Made by a program: the position numbers and the translations under genes
In this document: positions 51,070-64,000 of the stretch, piece by piece
Numbering within the stretch: position 1 is the first letter of the stretch
How the letters are laid out: each line of letters opens with the position of its first letter
Origin: Arctopsyche grandis
Lineage: Eukaryota > Arthropoda > Insecta > Trichoptera > Hydropsychidae
Assembly: GCF_051622035.1 (NCBI RefSeq)
Contig: NC_135364.1
Location: forward strand, 21,851,001-21,915,000
Direction: 5' to 3'
DNA: 64,000 nucleotides
The notes under the pieces: generated by a model
What the model saw: only the letters and a program-made list of their open reading frames with translations
Databases searched by the model: none
Told to the model about the DNA's origin: nothing

Positions 51070-53300
51070 CTTATTACAAAAGAGAAATATGTAAAAGTAT
51101 TAAAAGAGAAAGTTTATTGCCTTGTATACCTTAATTAGGTCATATTCATTCCGCTCAAAATGTTAGTCCTTTTGGACATTTAATAGTGAAAATAAATAAA
51201 TTCCAAACTATCTAATACACAATTTCAATAATATGCCTGTATATCTACTTAATTCGCGATAAAATAATTTCCGGTAATTACCGGTGGTGAAGTTTTGGCG
51301 ATTTATCGGTAAACCGGTAATGCAACCCCTAGATTTCTATGACAGTATTTTTTTGATTTCATCTAAATGTGTGATAAAATGATCACAAAAAATTTATCAC
51401 ACGTAGAAGTGGTATTGATCATTACGTCAATGACCAGATGGTGTACGTACATAGCCGAATGCTTAGAGTTCAAACAACATAAAATATTGCAGGTGAAAAA
51501 AATAAAATAAAATCCCCTCTGGGTAAAATAAATTATTATCATATGTATATGTATATAAAGTTTACAGTATGAAACTCGTTACGTTTTGCTTGAAAATGCC
51601 ACATACGAATAACCGTCGTAAATATGTTCGCCCTTATGAACAAGATTGACGAAGATTCGGATCGTTTCCAACCCCATCGCATAATGCTGTGTAATTATAA
51701 ATTTTTAATGTACTTAATGTGTGGTTTTCTAAAAAAAACTTGAATAACTGGTCTGAATACGGCATAAGACTTTACTTGATTATTTATTCCACTTAATATG
51801 AATTTACATCGACTTCAATGCATCCAACCACGAAAATTGTTAATGAGAAAAGCTAACGTTTTTACTCTCAAACAATAATTATTCGTTATTACTTACATAT
51901 ACTTTGCTTTTGAAGTGAAACGATTTTATAAGTCTTCTCCAACTGTGGGCGCTTTGACACGTTTGATACGTTTCGTTTAATTAATTTATATGTTGATAAA
52001 TATGGAGCGAAAATATTTACATAATTAATTAATATGCACGAGTCATTTGAAAATCACGTGTAGACACATGTGTATTATGTTTACAAATCCAGCTTTGCCC
52101 AGGTTTCTTGTTATTCCAAATAATATATTATATATCATGAGTCATGAATGTCTTATTTTATAACTGCGGACATAGAAGTACATATCTAACCGAATTTTAC
52201 ATAAAATATCTTATTCTATTTTAATAAGCATACATTATATGATTTTTTATTTCTATAAATTAAAACAAATTGACATATTTATACAAAAAATTTAAATAAT
52301 TGCCATTTAACTGTGCCGCAATCTCATATTATACTTTGTATTGTGCATACACATTTTGAATCGATCAAGTTGCCGTATAATTTTTAATCGTTCAATATTC
52401 ATCGAACATAAAACGATGAATAATTAATTTTTCAGAAATTTGCAAACTATCATATCAATATATACATACGTAATCAATTAAGCTCGCACAAAGCGATGCA
52501 AGAGCTTTTTGAGGATGCATTAATTTCAATACGTTTTTGTATAATATAAACAGGCGTGAAATTATACACGTGTGCATATCAAATATGCAAACTTTACCAA
52601 TATGAATATTCATACTGGTAAATTTGAATGACGGAAATAGCTAATTTAGACAATATGTATTATACGTATTGGGCAATCTCGTTGCGGTCAAGCGTTCGCG
52701 AGTCGTATGTAACGTTTCGTTGATATCTACATATACATATGTATTTTTTTGTTATTTCTAATGTATTTAGTGTACATTCTTTTGGCATTTGGAGGAGAAT
52801 AGATGCGCGTCGACCGCACTATAAAGGTTAACAATCTTGGTTAATTGTACGAGTCGGCATCATAACGCCGAGTAATTAATGCGCGGTGGTTGAGCACGCA
52901 ACCGCGATCACCGCTCCGTGAACATTTTCACCGAAACCATATTTCAACCGGTCCAAATTGTGTTTGTTGCAATCGAAACGAATTCAGGTGGATTCGAGAC
53001 GTCCTCTCTGTATTTTATTTCTTTGAAATCTTTCATCCGAGCGCCGGTACAAGAGCGAAAACTATCACGAACAAGTTGACGCAGTCGCTCACAACCCGAT
53101 CATTTAGTACTAGTCATTAGTATTATCCCATATAATTTTTCTTCAAATTCAACAAATGAGTTTTAGGCAATGCTGTCACCCAGCGGGTTTCCGAGGGTTT
53201 CCAGAAATTCATTGGTAAAAATCCGAAGTTTCTGGAAACCTTTGTTCCAATTATAAAATCTCCGTAATTTGTAATCTATAATATATATGTATGTATGTAT
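51070..53300. other. Intergenic; GC-richer stretch at 52800-53105
   Basis: The GC-richer stretch begins with ACTATAAAGG (TATA-like, 52819) and has an open plus-strand frame (52890-53120) with no recognised domain. It could be a promoter or first exon. Otherwise AT-rich. Confidence 0.3.
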
Positions 53301-53666
53301 ATAAAATTGAATGTCTGGCTGTGTGTACCTAACCTAACCTAAACCACTGAACCGATTACGATGAAACTTTCAGGATTTGTTGTATGCATGTCCGGGAAGA
53401 TTACTTGGAAAAAAAATCGCCCAAAAACGGGAACGGAAACGGGAAAAACGGCAATGAGTGTCATTGCACCGCAATAATTACAAATGTGTTCGTGTTACCT
53501 GCGTTGCAAAATAAACAAACAATTGAATTATGTATTTCAAATGTGTTCGCTGCCTGCGTTTTTCCGACAAATGGGAACGGGAACGGGAACGGGAACGAGG
53601 ACGGGAATGGGAAAGGGAATTGCATTCGGTATTGTGGCATTGGAAGGCATGCCGGGTTCAGCTAGT
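53301..53666 (-). repeat. ACTAGCTGAACCCG repeat family, copy 2
   Basis: Inverted relative of 47641-48000, ending GCCGGGTTCAGCTAGT. It contains a GGGAAC minisatellite at about 53575-53620. Confidence 0.65.
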
Positions 53667-55280
53667 TTTTTATAAAAATTAAATTATAGCTTTGAAAAAT
53701 TCTATATTTGAGATTTTTTTAGATTCATAATTGATAGCGTAGCAGGCAGTTTGGTTGATCGGATGTAGCGTGAGATTTATGAGAAATGTGTTGTAAGGAC
53801 GTAAAATAATGTCTTTATTGCTTTTAAATTATTTCTTAAAAAAAAAAATTCGAAAATTGGTAAAATTACGATTATCACTAACTTTTTTAGAACATAATTA
53901 TTTAGAACATAGCACATGATTTTTTTAGAATTTTTATATATTTTTTTACGGATTCCCATGATACAGCACAATTTTTCCAACTACACGTGTTGCCAAATTC
54001 CAGAATTCGCTGTTTCGATGACCAGTCTTTAAAGTACACAACGATGATATTAGGTATCCACACAAATATTTAGAGTAGTAATTTTTAATAAATATAGTGA
54101 ACTTTTTAAATTATAGGTATCGTTGATTTGAGTCTACAATATTCGAAAAATTATCTGCAGTGTCATTTTCAAGAAAATTGGGTTCGTACAGGTTGCATAT
54201 GCGCAGCTTAATTTGTCACCTTGGGAAATGTCAAAAAAAAAGATCACCGTTGTTTTATAGCACTCTAATTGGATAGTCAGCCTTTAGATCATTTGATAAT
54301 TTGTAGATTATTATATTTTTAAATGTAGTGTAAAATGCGTACACGAAGATTACATGTATAATATTTTTATCGTGAAGGGGGAGCATAGTAGATTTTGAGT
54401 CAACCATGTGGATCATGCTAGTGTTGGTAGGTTCTTTCCAATTAAAATTATATTTAAAAAAAATCTGTTAATGATAATGTTTCTAATTTCATATTTGATC
54501 AATACAAAGTTGATTGATTTTACTTGTATACTAAATAGATTATTTTAAGTGTTTATTTCTTATATTGATTGTACATATTATGTATTTCTTCTTACGTATA
54601 TGTAAAAAATCATCAAAACTAAAATTTATCAAAAAAAAAGTTGTTATAAGAAACTATTTTATAATTGGCTGAGCACACAACTGTTTTTAATAAGAAAAAA
54701 AAGGTTCAGAGACACTGAGCGATTTCTCACGAGATCGATCGATTCCGTACATTTCGTAGATGCGAACGAGATCGAATTCTCGAGAAATTGATAGGTACAT
54801 TCGTACGAATCTGTCGTTTCTCACGTGATTCGTTTCAGAGATCGGTTCGATATGTTTGCGGCATTCGATTCGTGAAAATAAGTAATATTATACTCGTAGA
54901 AATAATTTATAACTACCTATCTGGCAGTTCTTGGTGTAGGCTAAAGAGGGTGAGGTTTTCTTCACATGCTACGCTTTTTATGTATTACCGAGATTCTAAT
55001 TTGGATACACGTGTAGTAAATGTATGTTGGGAATTTGACGGTTCTAATCCGAAATTATTATATCATTGTATATGTACATATATTTGTATGTATGTAAGAC
55101 TCGTGCGCGAGCTCTTAATATTCGTTTGAAATTTATTTAATTTTATGGTGTAATGGTATCGGATTTTACTTTAATTTTATATCAGTTGGTGAACGTTCGT
55201 GCTCTGAATGTGTATAAGATGGTCCATAAATCACTCATGGCTATGGTTCATATAAAATATAAATTATATTTCATAGACAT
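53667..55280. other. Intergenic, nothing recognised
   Basis: AT-rich, no supported feature. Confidence 0.3.
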
Positions 55281-55527
55281 ATGAGCCGTTATATTTGAAA
55301 GTGGCGGAAGTCCAATTTTCATTTCCGAAAACACTATTTCTGTTTGACTTAATTCACAAATCATTATCACTTATTTTAATTTGATATGTCCCGAATCTCG
55401 GAAAGCCGAATAAACGTATTAAAGGCCACTAGTATTTTTAAATATTGTTATATGTAAAATATTTTACGAAATATTTCTCGAAATGCATAAAAATGGACTT
55501 ATGCCACTTTCAATTATAACAGCTCAT
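55281..55527. mobile_element. MITE of the GAGC(C/T)GTTATA family, long copy
   Basis: Left GAGCCGTTATATTTGAAAGT, then GGCGGAAGTCC. The right end, GGACTTATGCCACTTTCAAT..ATAACAGCTC, is its inverse. The interior is shared with 31825-32051. Confidence 0.75.
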
Positions 55528-55679
55528 ATACTCACAAAATATAGCAATAGAATAAATATAGAAAACTTTAGATAGTGAAACTTGATTATGCAAAATTTTG
55601 ATTTCATTTCTAAAAATAATCTTTACCCTACACATATATGTATGTACGTATGTATGAATAGGTACATATGTATATACTT

Positions 55680-56045
55680 ATCCAGCAGCATAGTTTTGAT
55701 AGTTGCGTTTATGTTAAGCGCCGAGAGGTCACCAGGTTCGATCCTGTGAGCTGACCTTGATTGAAAAGAGTTTATTCCGAGTATAATCTTTAATACTGCT
55801 GATGAGACTTGGATATTTGTGACTCCGAATCGATCGTTTCCTATCAGAGTTTGTCAATTTTCTGATTTCATTGTTGAAACGGTTCCTCCATCAAATTGGC
55901 AAAAACCATCCCAGCCACTATTTGTCACCACTATTTGAATATGATTTATGATCCATAGATGTATCGTTAATTTCTAGTTTTTTAGCATCTTGATTTTTGT
56001 AATTGGCCAGGAAGGCGCATTGGAGTTTACCTGTTAGGCATTCCT
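55680..56045 (+). mobile_element. SINE, hairpin-tailed family
   Basis: The head CCAGCAGCATAG is degraded but box B (GGTTCGATCCTG) is clear. The body GTGACTCCGAATCGATCGTT and TCCTATCAGAG is well kept. The 3' end GGCCAGGAAGGCGCATTGGA...TTAGGCATTCCTT is the eroded stem-loop. Confidence 0.8.
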
Positions 56046-57074
56046 TATAAACACTTGTGGCAATACTTAAAAAGTTCACAGAAAGTTTTTCCTGAAAAAG
56101 GGGAAACTACTTATCATTTGTCCTTTATTGAATAGTCTCAATTTTTTTTTTTTTATAAAGTATAGCTTTCCTATTGACTTATGGACCAACTTGTATATAT
56201 AAGGCAGTTATGTAATATATAAATGATTGGCAAATTGTGCATATTGATTGTATATTGAGTTATCCTTGATAATATTATCGGTGGTGAATAATTATTGTCG
56301 ATTCACGCCAGTTGACCAATTGGTCGCGGTCATTTCACCGTCCAAGTTTTCGGCTTCTTCGATCTTCTGAACCGATACCGTGAACGAATAAATAATTACC
56401 CACCGGGACGAGGTGAGTTGAACCGAGAAAATTGCCACCTGTAAACAAAGCAGCGAATCACTTACAAAAGATCTTATCAAAAAGCAAAAAAAAAAACACG
56501 AATCAAGATGAAATAATGGAGCCGGAAACTTTTCGGGGGGGAAAAAAGAAAAACGATTTCGACTTTATTGGCTCATTCGGCGAAAGACAAATAATGGATG
56601 TTTGACTAGCACAGAGCGTAATGATGATGATGATGATGATGACGACGACGACGACAATGATGCCGCGGTTGGTAAGCGTGGCGAATTAAACTATTCACTT
56701 TTGTAAGATTTAGAAAAATTTAACGCCATGTCAATGTACTTATAATATTACAATCAGTTTGAAATCTTTTCTGAATTTAATATAAATTTTCAATTAGCTG
56801 TGAGTGATTTTATGCTTTCAATAAATATGATTGGTACTTATGTAGCTTATATACATAAATACATATGTACTATGCAAATCCCGGGAAATTTTAAAAATGT
56901 ATCTATAGATATGTATGTAGTAGTAAAAGTCATATTTTTAGTGACTTACATATATCCCAATATAAGTTATATAATATATGTATTTATATCCCAAGTTATA
57001 TACATATATTTACAATTAAATCAAACTCCGAATAGGCAATATATGTAAATACGAAAGGATTCTATATTGTATGT
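56046..57074. other. Intergenic with a GATGAT/GACGAC microsatellite
   Basis: Trinucleotide run at 56622-56656. No supported gene; the minus-strand frame 56480-56292 has no known motif. Confidence 0.35.
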
Positions 57075-57345
57075 AAGTATTATCATCATCATCATTCACA
57101 GCCATTCGCCAACTATTGCTGGATGAAGGCCTCTCCAACACGATTCCTTTCGTTTCTGGTTTTAGCAACTCTCATTCATCTCATCCCACAAATTTTCTGA
57201 TTTCATCCACCCATCTCCCCTGTGGCCTTTTTTTGCACCCTCTTACACTCTATCTGGTACCATTCAAGCACTTTTTTAATCCGTTCTTCTAGCTACATAT
57301 GTGACCCGTCCATTTAAATTTCTTTACTCTCACCATTACATCAAT
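57075..57345 (-). mobile_element. RTE-like LINE 3' end with (ATG/CAT)n tail
   Basis: The minus strand reads FKWTGHI, then GRWVDEIRKFVG and ETKGIVLERPSS and ends in a (GAT)n run near 57075. This is the usual C-terminus of RTE-type ORF2 with its short trinucleotide tail. Stops interrupt it. Relatives lie at 8885-8965 and 31596-31770. Confidence 0.65.
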
Positions 57346-60300
57346 CACCTTTGTAATATTTTGTAGATATGAATTGAAATACATAAATTACGTCTTCACT
57401 ATTTGAAATTCAATTTAAAAATATATAATCGACACATTGAAAACCGTAATTATTTATTCTTTATAATAAAATAAAAAGAAAAAAGGCAACGGATACGAAA
57501 ATAAACTTTCAAAGGCGTAAAAAAGGGCATACAGATTCGTTAAGGAAAAAATCTATTTCGGTTTTCAAACCGCTCTTGATTGTATAAAATTGAAATTTTT
57601 ATATACTTGTATACATAGGTAATTCCATTGGAAATTTCCGTTAGGCGTTTCTGTTTAGCTTTTTATTAAACTTTCTTAAAAAATGTACAAAAAATTGATG
57701 TAATGTGACGCAACTTTAATGACTCTTTGAATAATTAATTTTACATGTGTTTATTAAACTTTCGGATTTTGTGAGAATGTATAATATCTGCACGTGTTTG
57801 TGCAATATAATATGTAATATATTTTCTGAAATTATTTATCTTCACACAAATCAAGTCACTATTAAAGTGACGCACTACTGTCAAATGTCACGTCTTCATT
57901 TTTTGACAAGCGTCAGTTAAGTTTCCAGTAAAGAATATTTTCCAAAGATTTCCTGTTATCTTCCGTCAAAGACAGCAATGAAATGAAGAAACGACAACTA
58001 TTCTGTAAACTGCAGATTGTATATACATGAGAATAACAGTCCCATAAACCAAGTCAGATAAAATCGACAAATTTCAATAGCAAACGACCAATCTGGATTG
58101 ATTTTAAATGAATTCTACATAAATACTGCCAGCGGCTATAAAAATACATAAAATGTTCTATGAAGTGATATACATATAATATAAATCTTTAGACATGTAC
58201 AATTTTGTTAATCGAGATTTGCTTTGAGGTCTGAAGGCGATGTCAAAAATTAAAGTCACTGTGTAGCCAATTATGTATGTAGGTTCTGACTCTTACCCTA
58301 ATAAAATTCTTCGTTATTTTTAATTAAATTCTAATGCTAGCATGAATCTTTTTTAGCTAATTTATATGGATTGAATTCAGCTCCTATGCCAATGATTTCA
58401 AATAGTAATTTTGACAACCACACGAATGTATTCCAACAATCATTCCATCCAAATACCATATACTACATATGTTTGTATGTACATATAATATATGTGTGTA
58501 AGACTCGGAATTTCATCACCGATTGATTCCTCGGGAATTTTCCCATTGCCAGCGGATGGATGGTATCTTAGTTGTGGTCATCAACAACGATAGCCCATCA
58601 GCTGGCACACGTACGCCAAATAATGTTCCTCAAGAGCCAAGGTCTTCGAGGCTGACCAGGCCGAGAGAGACATACACTCGTACACAAACACGCATCAATC
58701 ATTTCGTGAACTCGAGAAATCAGGTTTTCGATCGGACCAAACACTATTATTCGGGGCTCACTTTCAAAACATTTGTCTAACATTATCCGAGTCGGCCATC
58801 GTCGATCCCTCCCGTTTTCGGCTATAAATCTGCAATTTATTATAATGGAAGCGTGTATCGGAGATATGTGTAATATGAACAGACCCGTTAACAAATTGTT
58901 CTCGTAAATTATTCGGGTCGGGGGTATAAATTAATCTGGTGCAGTTTGCTGTTGACTGAGATTGAACGGGACTACCGCGAAAAAGATTTATGGCGAAATC
59001 GATCCTTTGATTGTAAATTGCGTTTTGTAACCGTTTAAAACGGTGGTAGCTGACTTGCATTGGACTCGGCTTGCTAAATGTAAACCAGTTGTATATAATG
59101 CGTATCGTAAATATAGCATACTAGTTGGTGTTATAACTTAAATATAAGGACGACTTAAATAAACATGTATAATAATCGTGATAGCTTTTATAGTCATTCA
59201 ATTTATAATATTGATATTCAATAGACCAGGAAACGATACTGAATATATATTCATACTAATCAAATAATATAGGCTGAAACTTTATCCAAAAATACTTCAT
59301 ATACTGCACCAGTAAATTGAAAAAATCATATGTTGTTTTAATAACATCGCATGAAATTCTTCTGACACAAGAAAATAGTGTGGAAAACTCCTTACAAAAT
59401 GATATCAGATGAATTCGATCGTCATCCAGATTTCATCGAGAGTCTTCTTAAGGTTTGCGAAGAAAATTTTAAATTTCGTTCCCTTTTCACTTCTCTAGGT
59501 AGCTCAGAAAGTTCGTTTGTGCGATTTAGAAAGACATAGTCGTCAAAATGAGACCTTGATAGTGTTCTTTTCGTTATTCTTCCCGTTTTCGGTCGATTTT
59601 TATAGAAAAAAACTCACTAATTTAAGCGATAATATAACCAATCTCACATTGCGACAATTTAAGTTGTTTATAAATTTCTATCTATTCTGACCCTGAAATT
59701 ATATTAAAATATTCTGAGCCCTGTTTCATTCTCTCAATTCCGGTGTTTTTCGAATTTTACAATAAAAGAAAATGCACTTAATTTTAAAAAAAGCCAGAAA
59801 CGGAAACAATTCCGTATTTTTTAAAATAATCAACAGCCCAAAAAAGAGAAAGTAGGATTCAACAATAGATGAATTCCTAGAATAATATAATAGTAAATAT
59901 CCGAGTATTTTCGGCCAGAAGCCTTTTTTACAAGTGGCCTAATACATTTTTTTCACGACTGTATATTTTCTATTTATTCATTATCCATTTTAAACGTATT
60001 ACTTATATCAATGAAGCATGATCTTATTTTGATATTAATAGATTAATTACGATTCATCCATTTTAATATAATTATAGATACAATTCAAAAAGTTAAACGT
60101 TGCATTAGTGCAACCAAAATAAAATTGCCTGTTATATGTAACTGTTATGTAACATGTGAGGTTGCTCGGGTAATTTTGGAGATGTTTACATATTTTATTG
60201 ACGGTAAACACCAGTAAAATACACTAAGAAACGAAAAATCACGTTTTTTATTTACTGGAGCGAAAACTAATCAATCTTTACTAAGTTTGACCCACTGAAT

Positions 60301-60927
60301 TGTAATATGACAATAATTTTTCTTGGCTTGCTCTCGTTTGAGAGATATGAACATTACATAAATATGTGCAATTTTTACAGATTTTTGGCTTTTGTAGAAT
60401 TTAATTCAAAATTTAGTATTGCTGTGCCAAAAGTGAGTGTTGAAATCTATAGTGAGATGTATTTATATTGATTGTGATTCTTTATTCCTATAAATACGTA
60501 TAATTAAATATGTAGCAAATTTTAAAAATTAAAAATATATTCTTTTTTACACATTTTTCCCCCATAATAATATTATGAGCTAATTTCGTTAATTTTTCAA
60601 AAGCTTGTATAAAGTCATCTCCTTCGGGCAATCAGGAAGAATGATAAATATGATGTAAAATACATAGCCACATAATTTAATTAGCTATGATCATATCCTA
60701 TCTCTAATGAGGAAGATTATAATAAATATATAACTAAATAGTTAACTACCAATACTAAAAAATTATATCGTATCCTTCTTGCATATACGAGTATTTATTG
60801 TTCATCGCCTCGTTTAATTTATACGACATAAGCGCTTTCAATTTACTGGATCAATTACAGATTTACGTATATTTCTAGAATATAATCAATCTACCCACCT
60901 GATGATACATTTATGTACATATGTATG
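57346..60927. other. Intergenic; GC-richer stretch at 58550-58830
   Basis: The stretch carries open frames on both strands and a GGCTATAAAT at about 58820 but no recognised domain. The rest is AT-rich with nothing identified. Confidence 0.3.
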
Positions 60928-61396
60928 CAGTGGTGTAGTTCTTGTGGTTGTAGTTAAATAAAAAAGTACCAGGGTGGTGCTTAATTTTTACGACCCCCCC
61001 CCCCAGTAGTATAAATATTTATAAAAAAAAATCAAATAAAAATTAACTTGAAAAGTCAATCAAAATGGTCCGGGTAAGGCTTATTATTTTTTACAATAAA
61101 ATATACAGTTCTGAAAGTTTTGTTAGATGATTCGATTTCGACATTTTCAAAGTGCCTATAATTTTTTCAATGGGTTGTTGTTGGGCTGTTTTTAAATTTT
61201 TTTCTGCATTCAAATGGGCATTTTAGTGAGGATACCGTTGTAGTCACAAATATTAATATAGAAAATTTTATATGAAATGTAAGCAAAAATATTTTTTAAT
61301 TGTATTTGAAAAACAATTTTTATATCAAAGTACCAGGGCGGTGACCTGGCTCAAAAATAAGTACCAGGGCGGCGACCTTGCCCGACTACACCACTG
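60928..61396. mobile_element. hAT-like element, 469 bp
   Basis: Terminal inverted repeats CAGTGGTGTAGT (12 bp, exact), flanked by TATGTATG on both sides. Subterminal AGTACCAGGG(C/T)GG units occur on the left and twice on the right. No coding capacity. Confidence 0.8.
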
Positions 61397-62564
61397 TATG
61401 TATGTATGTATCATCTTCTCAAAGAGTAATTTTTAATTCAATAAATATCTACCTACATGTGAATGTTTTATATCAAAGATTACATTTCACAAATGAAATT
61501 TAGACGCATCTAAGATTTCTGTTCGTTTATCTCCACTCATATAAATGCGATTAGTATGCCACAAAGTCCAACATCGTTAAAACCTTCCCGGGAAATGTAA
61601 GATGAAGCGATAAATACCGAATAATGTTGTAAAACCTACGTGATAAGTATTCCACGACCATAAGTATCGCTAAAACATTGTTAAAGTCCTGCACCCGAAT
61701 TAACATATACGTGCTACGAATTAATATAAACTACCGTATTACATACATACATGTATGTACATATATTAGATATTATTTCATCAATATTTTCGTAAAACTT
61801 TGATCTCTGGCGCGTGCCTTCCATGAAAAAGTGGTTGTATTTTAATTTTTGACAGCGGTCGTGTCGAAACGGTAGCCGTCGGATAGCATTATTAAATTTG
61901 TGGGACTAGTTCGATGACGTTTATTGTATTTTTATGGCTGTCGTCGTCGTTTCGGTGTTGGTCCCACATAGATGGGTTGTTGCTTCGTGATGGACCACGG
62001 ACAGGTTTGATTTATATGCGATGTTGGCCGGATCTGGTCATCGTCTTGGTCGTCTTTCTTCACGGTGGTCACGCTCGCCTCCAGCTCCAGTAACTCCATT
62101 GTAGATGTTGAACTCGTCGTGATGGTGCAAGTTAACAATGGCCAAATTGTCCATCGCTCTGGTTCTATGTGTAAAGGCTTCGGCTTTTCGGTCAATAAAT
62201 GACCTCTGCTGGTTTTCAACGTCTCGACCAATTAGTAAAGGCTATATAGGTATAATTGACTATGTGAGGAGAATTAGAAATGGATAGCATATAAAAAATT
62301 ATATCATACATATTTTGAGAATCATTGTTCGTGCTGAACTTTTTTCAGTTGAGATCTTTGAAATACCCACTCAATTTTCAAACAATAGTGATTCATTCAT
62401 CTTCATTATATACTTACAAATAATGTATGATGCATCTTCTCCATGTTCTGCAATTGTGAGATGGATGCAATTGATTTTGAATGTTCATCGAATTCAAAAT
62501 AATACTAAATGGTGGTAAAAATTTAGAAAAATACAACGAAATCTTTACAGCAGTTGATTTTTAA
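61397..62564. other. Intergenic; possible exon at 61932-62231
   Basis: The segment 61900-62230 is GC-richer than its surroundings and open on the minus strand for 99 codons. The product would be charged at its end (PKRRRQP) with a T/S-rich middle. No domain recognised; an exon of an unidentified gene is possible. Confidence 0.25.
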
Positions 62565-62580
62565 ATTTAAATCCCAGTAG

Positions 62581-62972
62581 ATTCTATGATAGAATCACTA
62601 ATAACCATACTAACACACTTGTGAAGAGTCTCGGTGATTACAATAAAATGTCTATACCCTTCAGGTATAAACACAGATTACCTAAACACAATCTGCTTTA
62701 GGTCATCGACTTTAGAGTCTTTAATTAATATTATGTATTAGATGTATTATGAGCATTTATAAGAATTGTAAATAGGTTTTTGAGCTATTTTTCCTATTAT
62801 GCTGTAGATTAACATTAGAATAATATAATAATATGATTACTAATCAAATTTAATTAAATTGTAAAATAGAAAATGATCAGTAGATCAGTAGCTATTAAAA
62901 TAGATATAAGATGTATTGTGAACATAATTTAGTAATAATAAAAAGCATTTACAAATCAAATAAAAATCAAAC
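62581..62972 (+). mobile_element. 5'-truncated LINE 3' end with 16-bp target duplication
   Basis: Encodes the last residues of the reverse transcriptase (RITNNHTNTLVKSLGDYNKM to KHNLL, stop) and a 3' UTR ending AAATCAAATAAAAATCAA. ATTTAAATCC(C/T)AGTAG flanks it at 62565-62580 and 62973-62988. Same family as 32387-33216, in the opposite orientation. Confidence 0.85.
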
Positions 62973-62988
62973 ATTTAAATCCTAGTAG

Positions 62989-64000
<1,012 letters not shown>

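Noticed and set aside
53330..53345. CCTAACCTAACCTAA, like the insect telomere repeat (TTAGG)n
   Set aside because: Only three units inside a dispersed repeat; not a telomere tract.

Overview
The window looks like an AT-rich insect (at least arthropod) nuclear genome. Genes are split by many short spliceosomal introns. The one readable promoter has a TATA box and a TCAGT-type initiator. Most of the remaining DNA is transposon debris: LINEs, tRNA-derived SINEs, hAT-like, piggyBac-like and foldback elements. Low-complexity TACATATGTATG tracts occur throughout. I cannot name a species or order from sequence alone.

Layout. (1) 235-20191, minus strand: two head-to-tail paralogous genes, each with 14 exons that I could join by eye in frame. 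They encode GH65 glycoside hydrolases of the protein-glucosylgalactosylhydroxylysine glucosidase (PGGHG / acid-trehalase-like 1) type. The downstream copy (A, 235-5903, 751 aa) has a cleavable signal peptide. The upstream copy (B, 6197-20191, 775 aa) has an uncleaved-looking N-terminal membrane anchor. Exon phases match throughout and the three presumed catalytic carboxylates are kept in both, so this is an old tandem duplication with two apparently working copies. Only about 300 bp separate the B stop codon from the A start codon; a polyadenylation signal for B and a promoter for A fit inside. (2) 14646-18894, plus strand, inside intron 1 of gene B: a complete two-ORF APE-type LINE with intact reading frames, seated in an (AT)n microsatellite. 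(3) 20.2-64 kb: no conventional gene that I can support. It holds fragments of at least three LINE lineages, two SINE families, several hAT-like elements with 8-bp duplications, foldback elements (one with a perfect 89-bp inverted repeat), piggyBac-like TTAA elements and other repeats. A few GC-richer islands could be exons or regulatory DNA.

How it fits together. The two hydrolases probably act in the secretory pathway on alpha-linked glucose. This assignment comes from family resemblance, not from any test. Several transposons sit at or beside their splice sites, which is the most testable biology in the window. All coordinates and translations were made by eye; no database search or folding was run.
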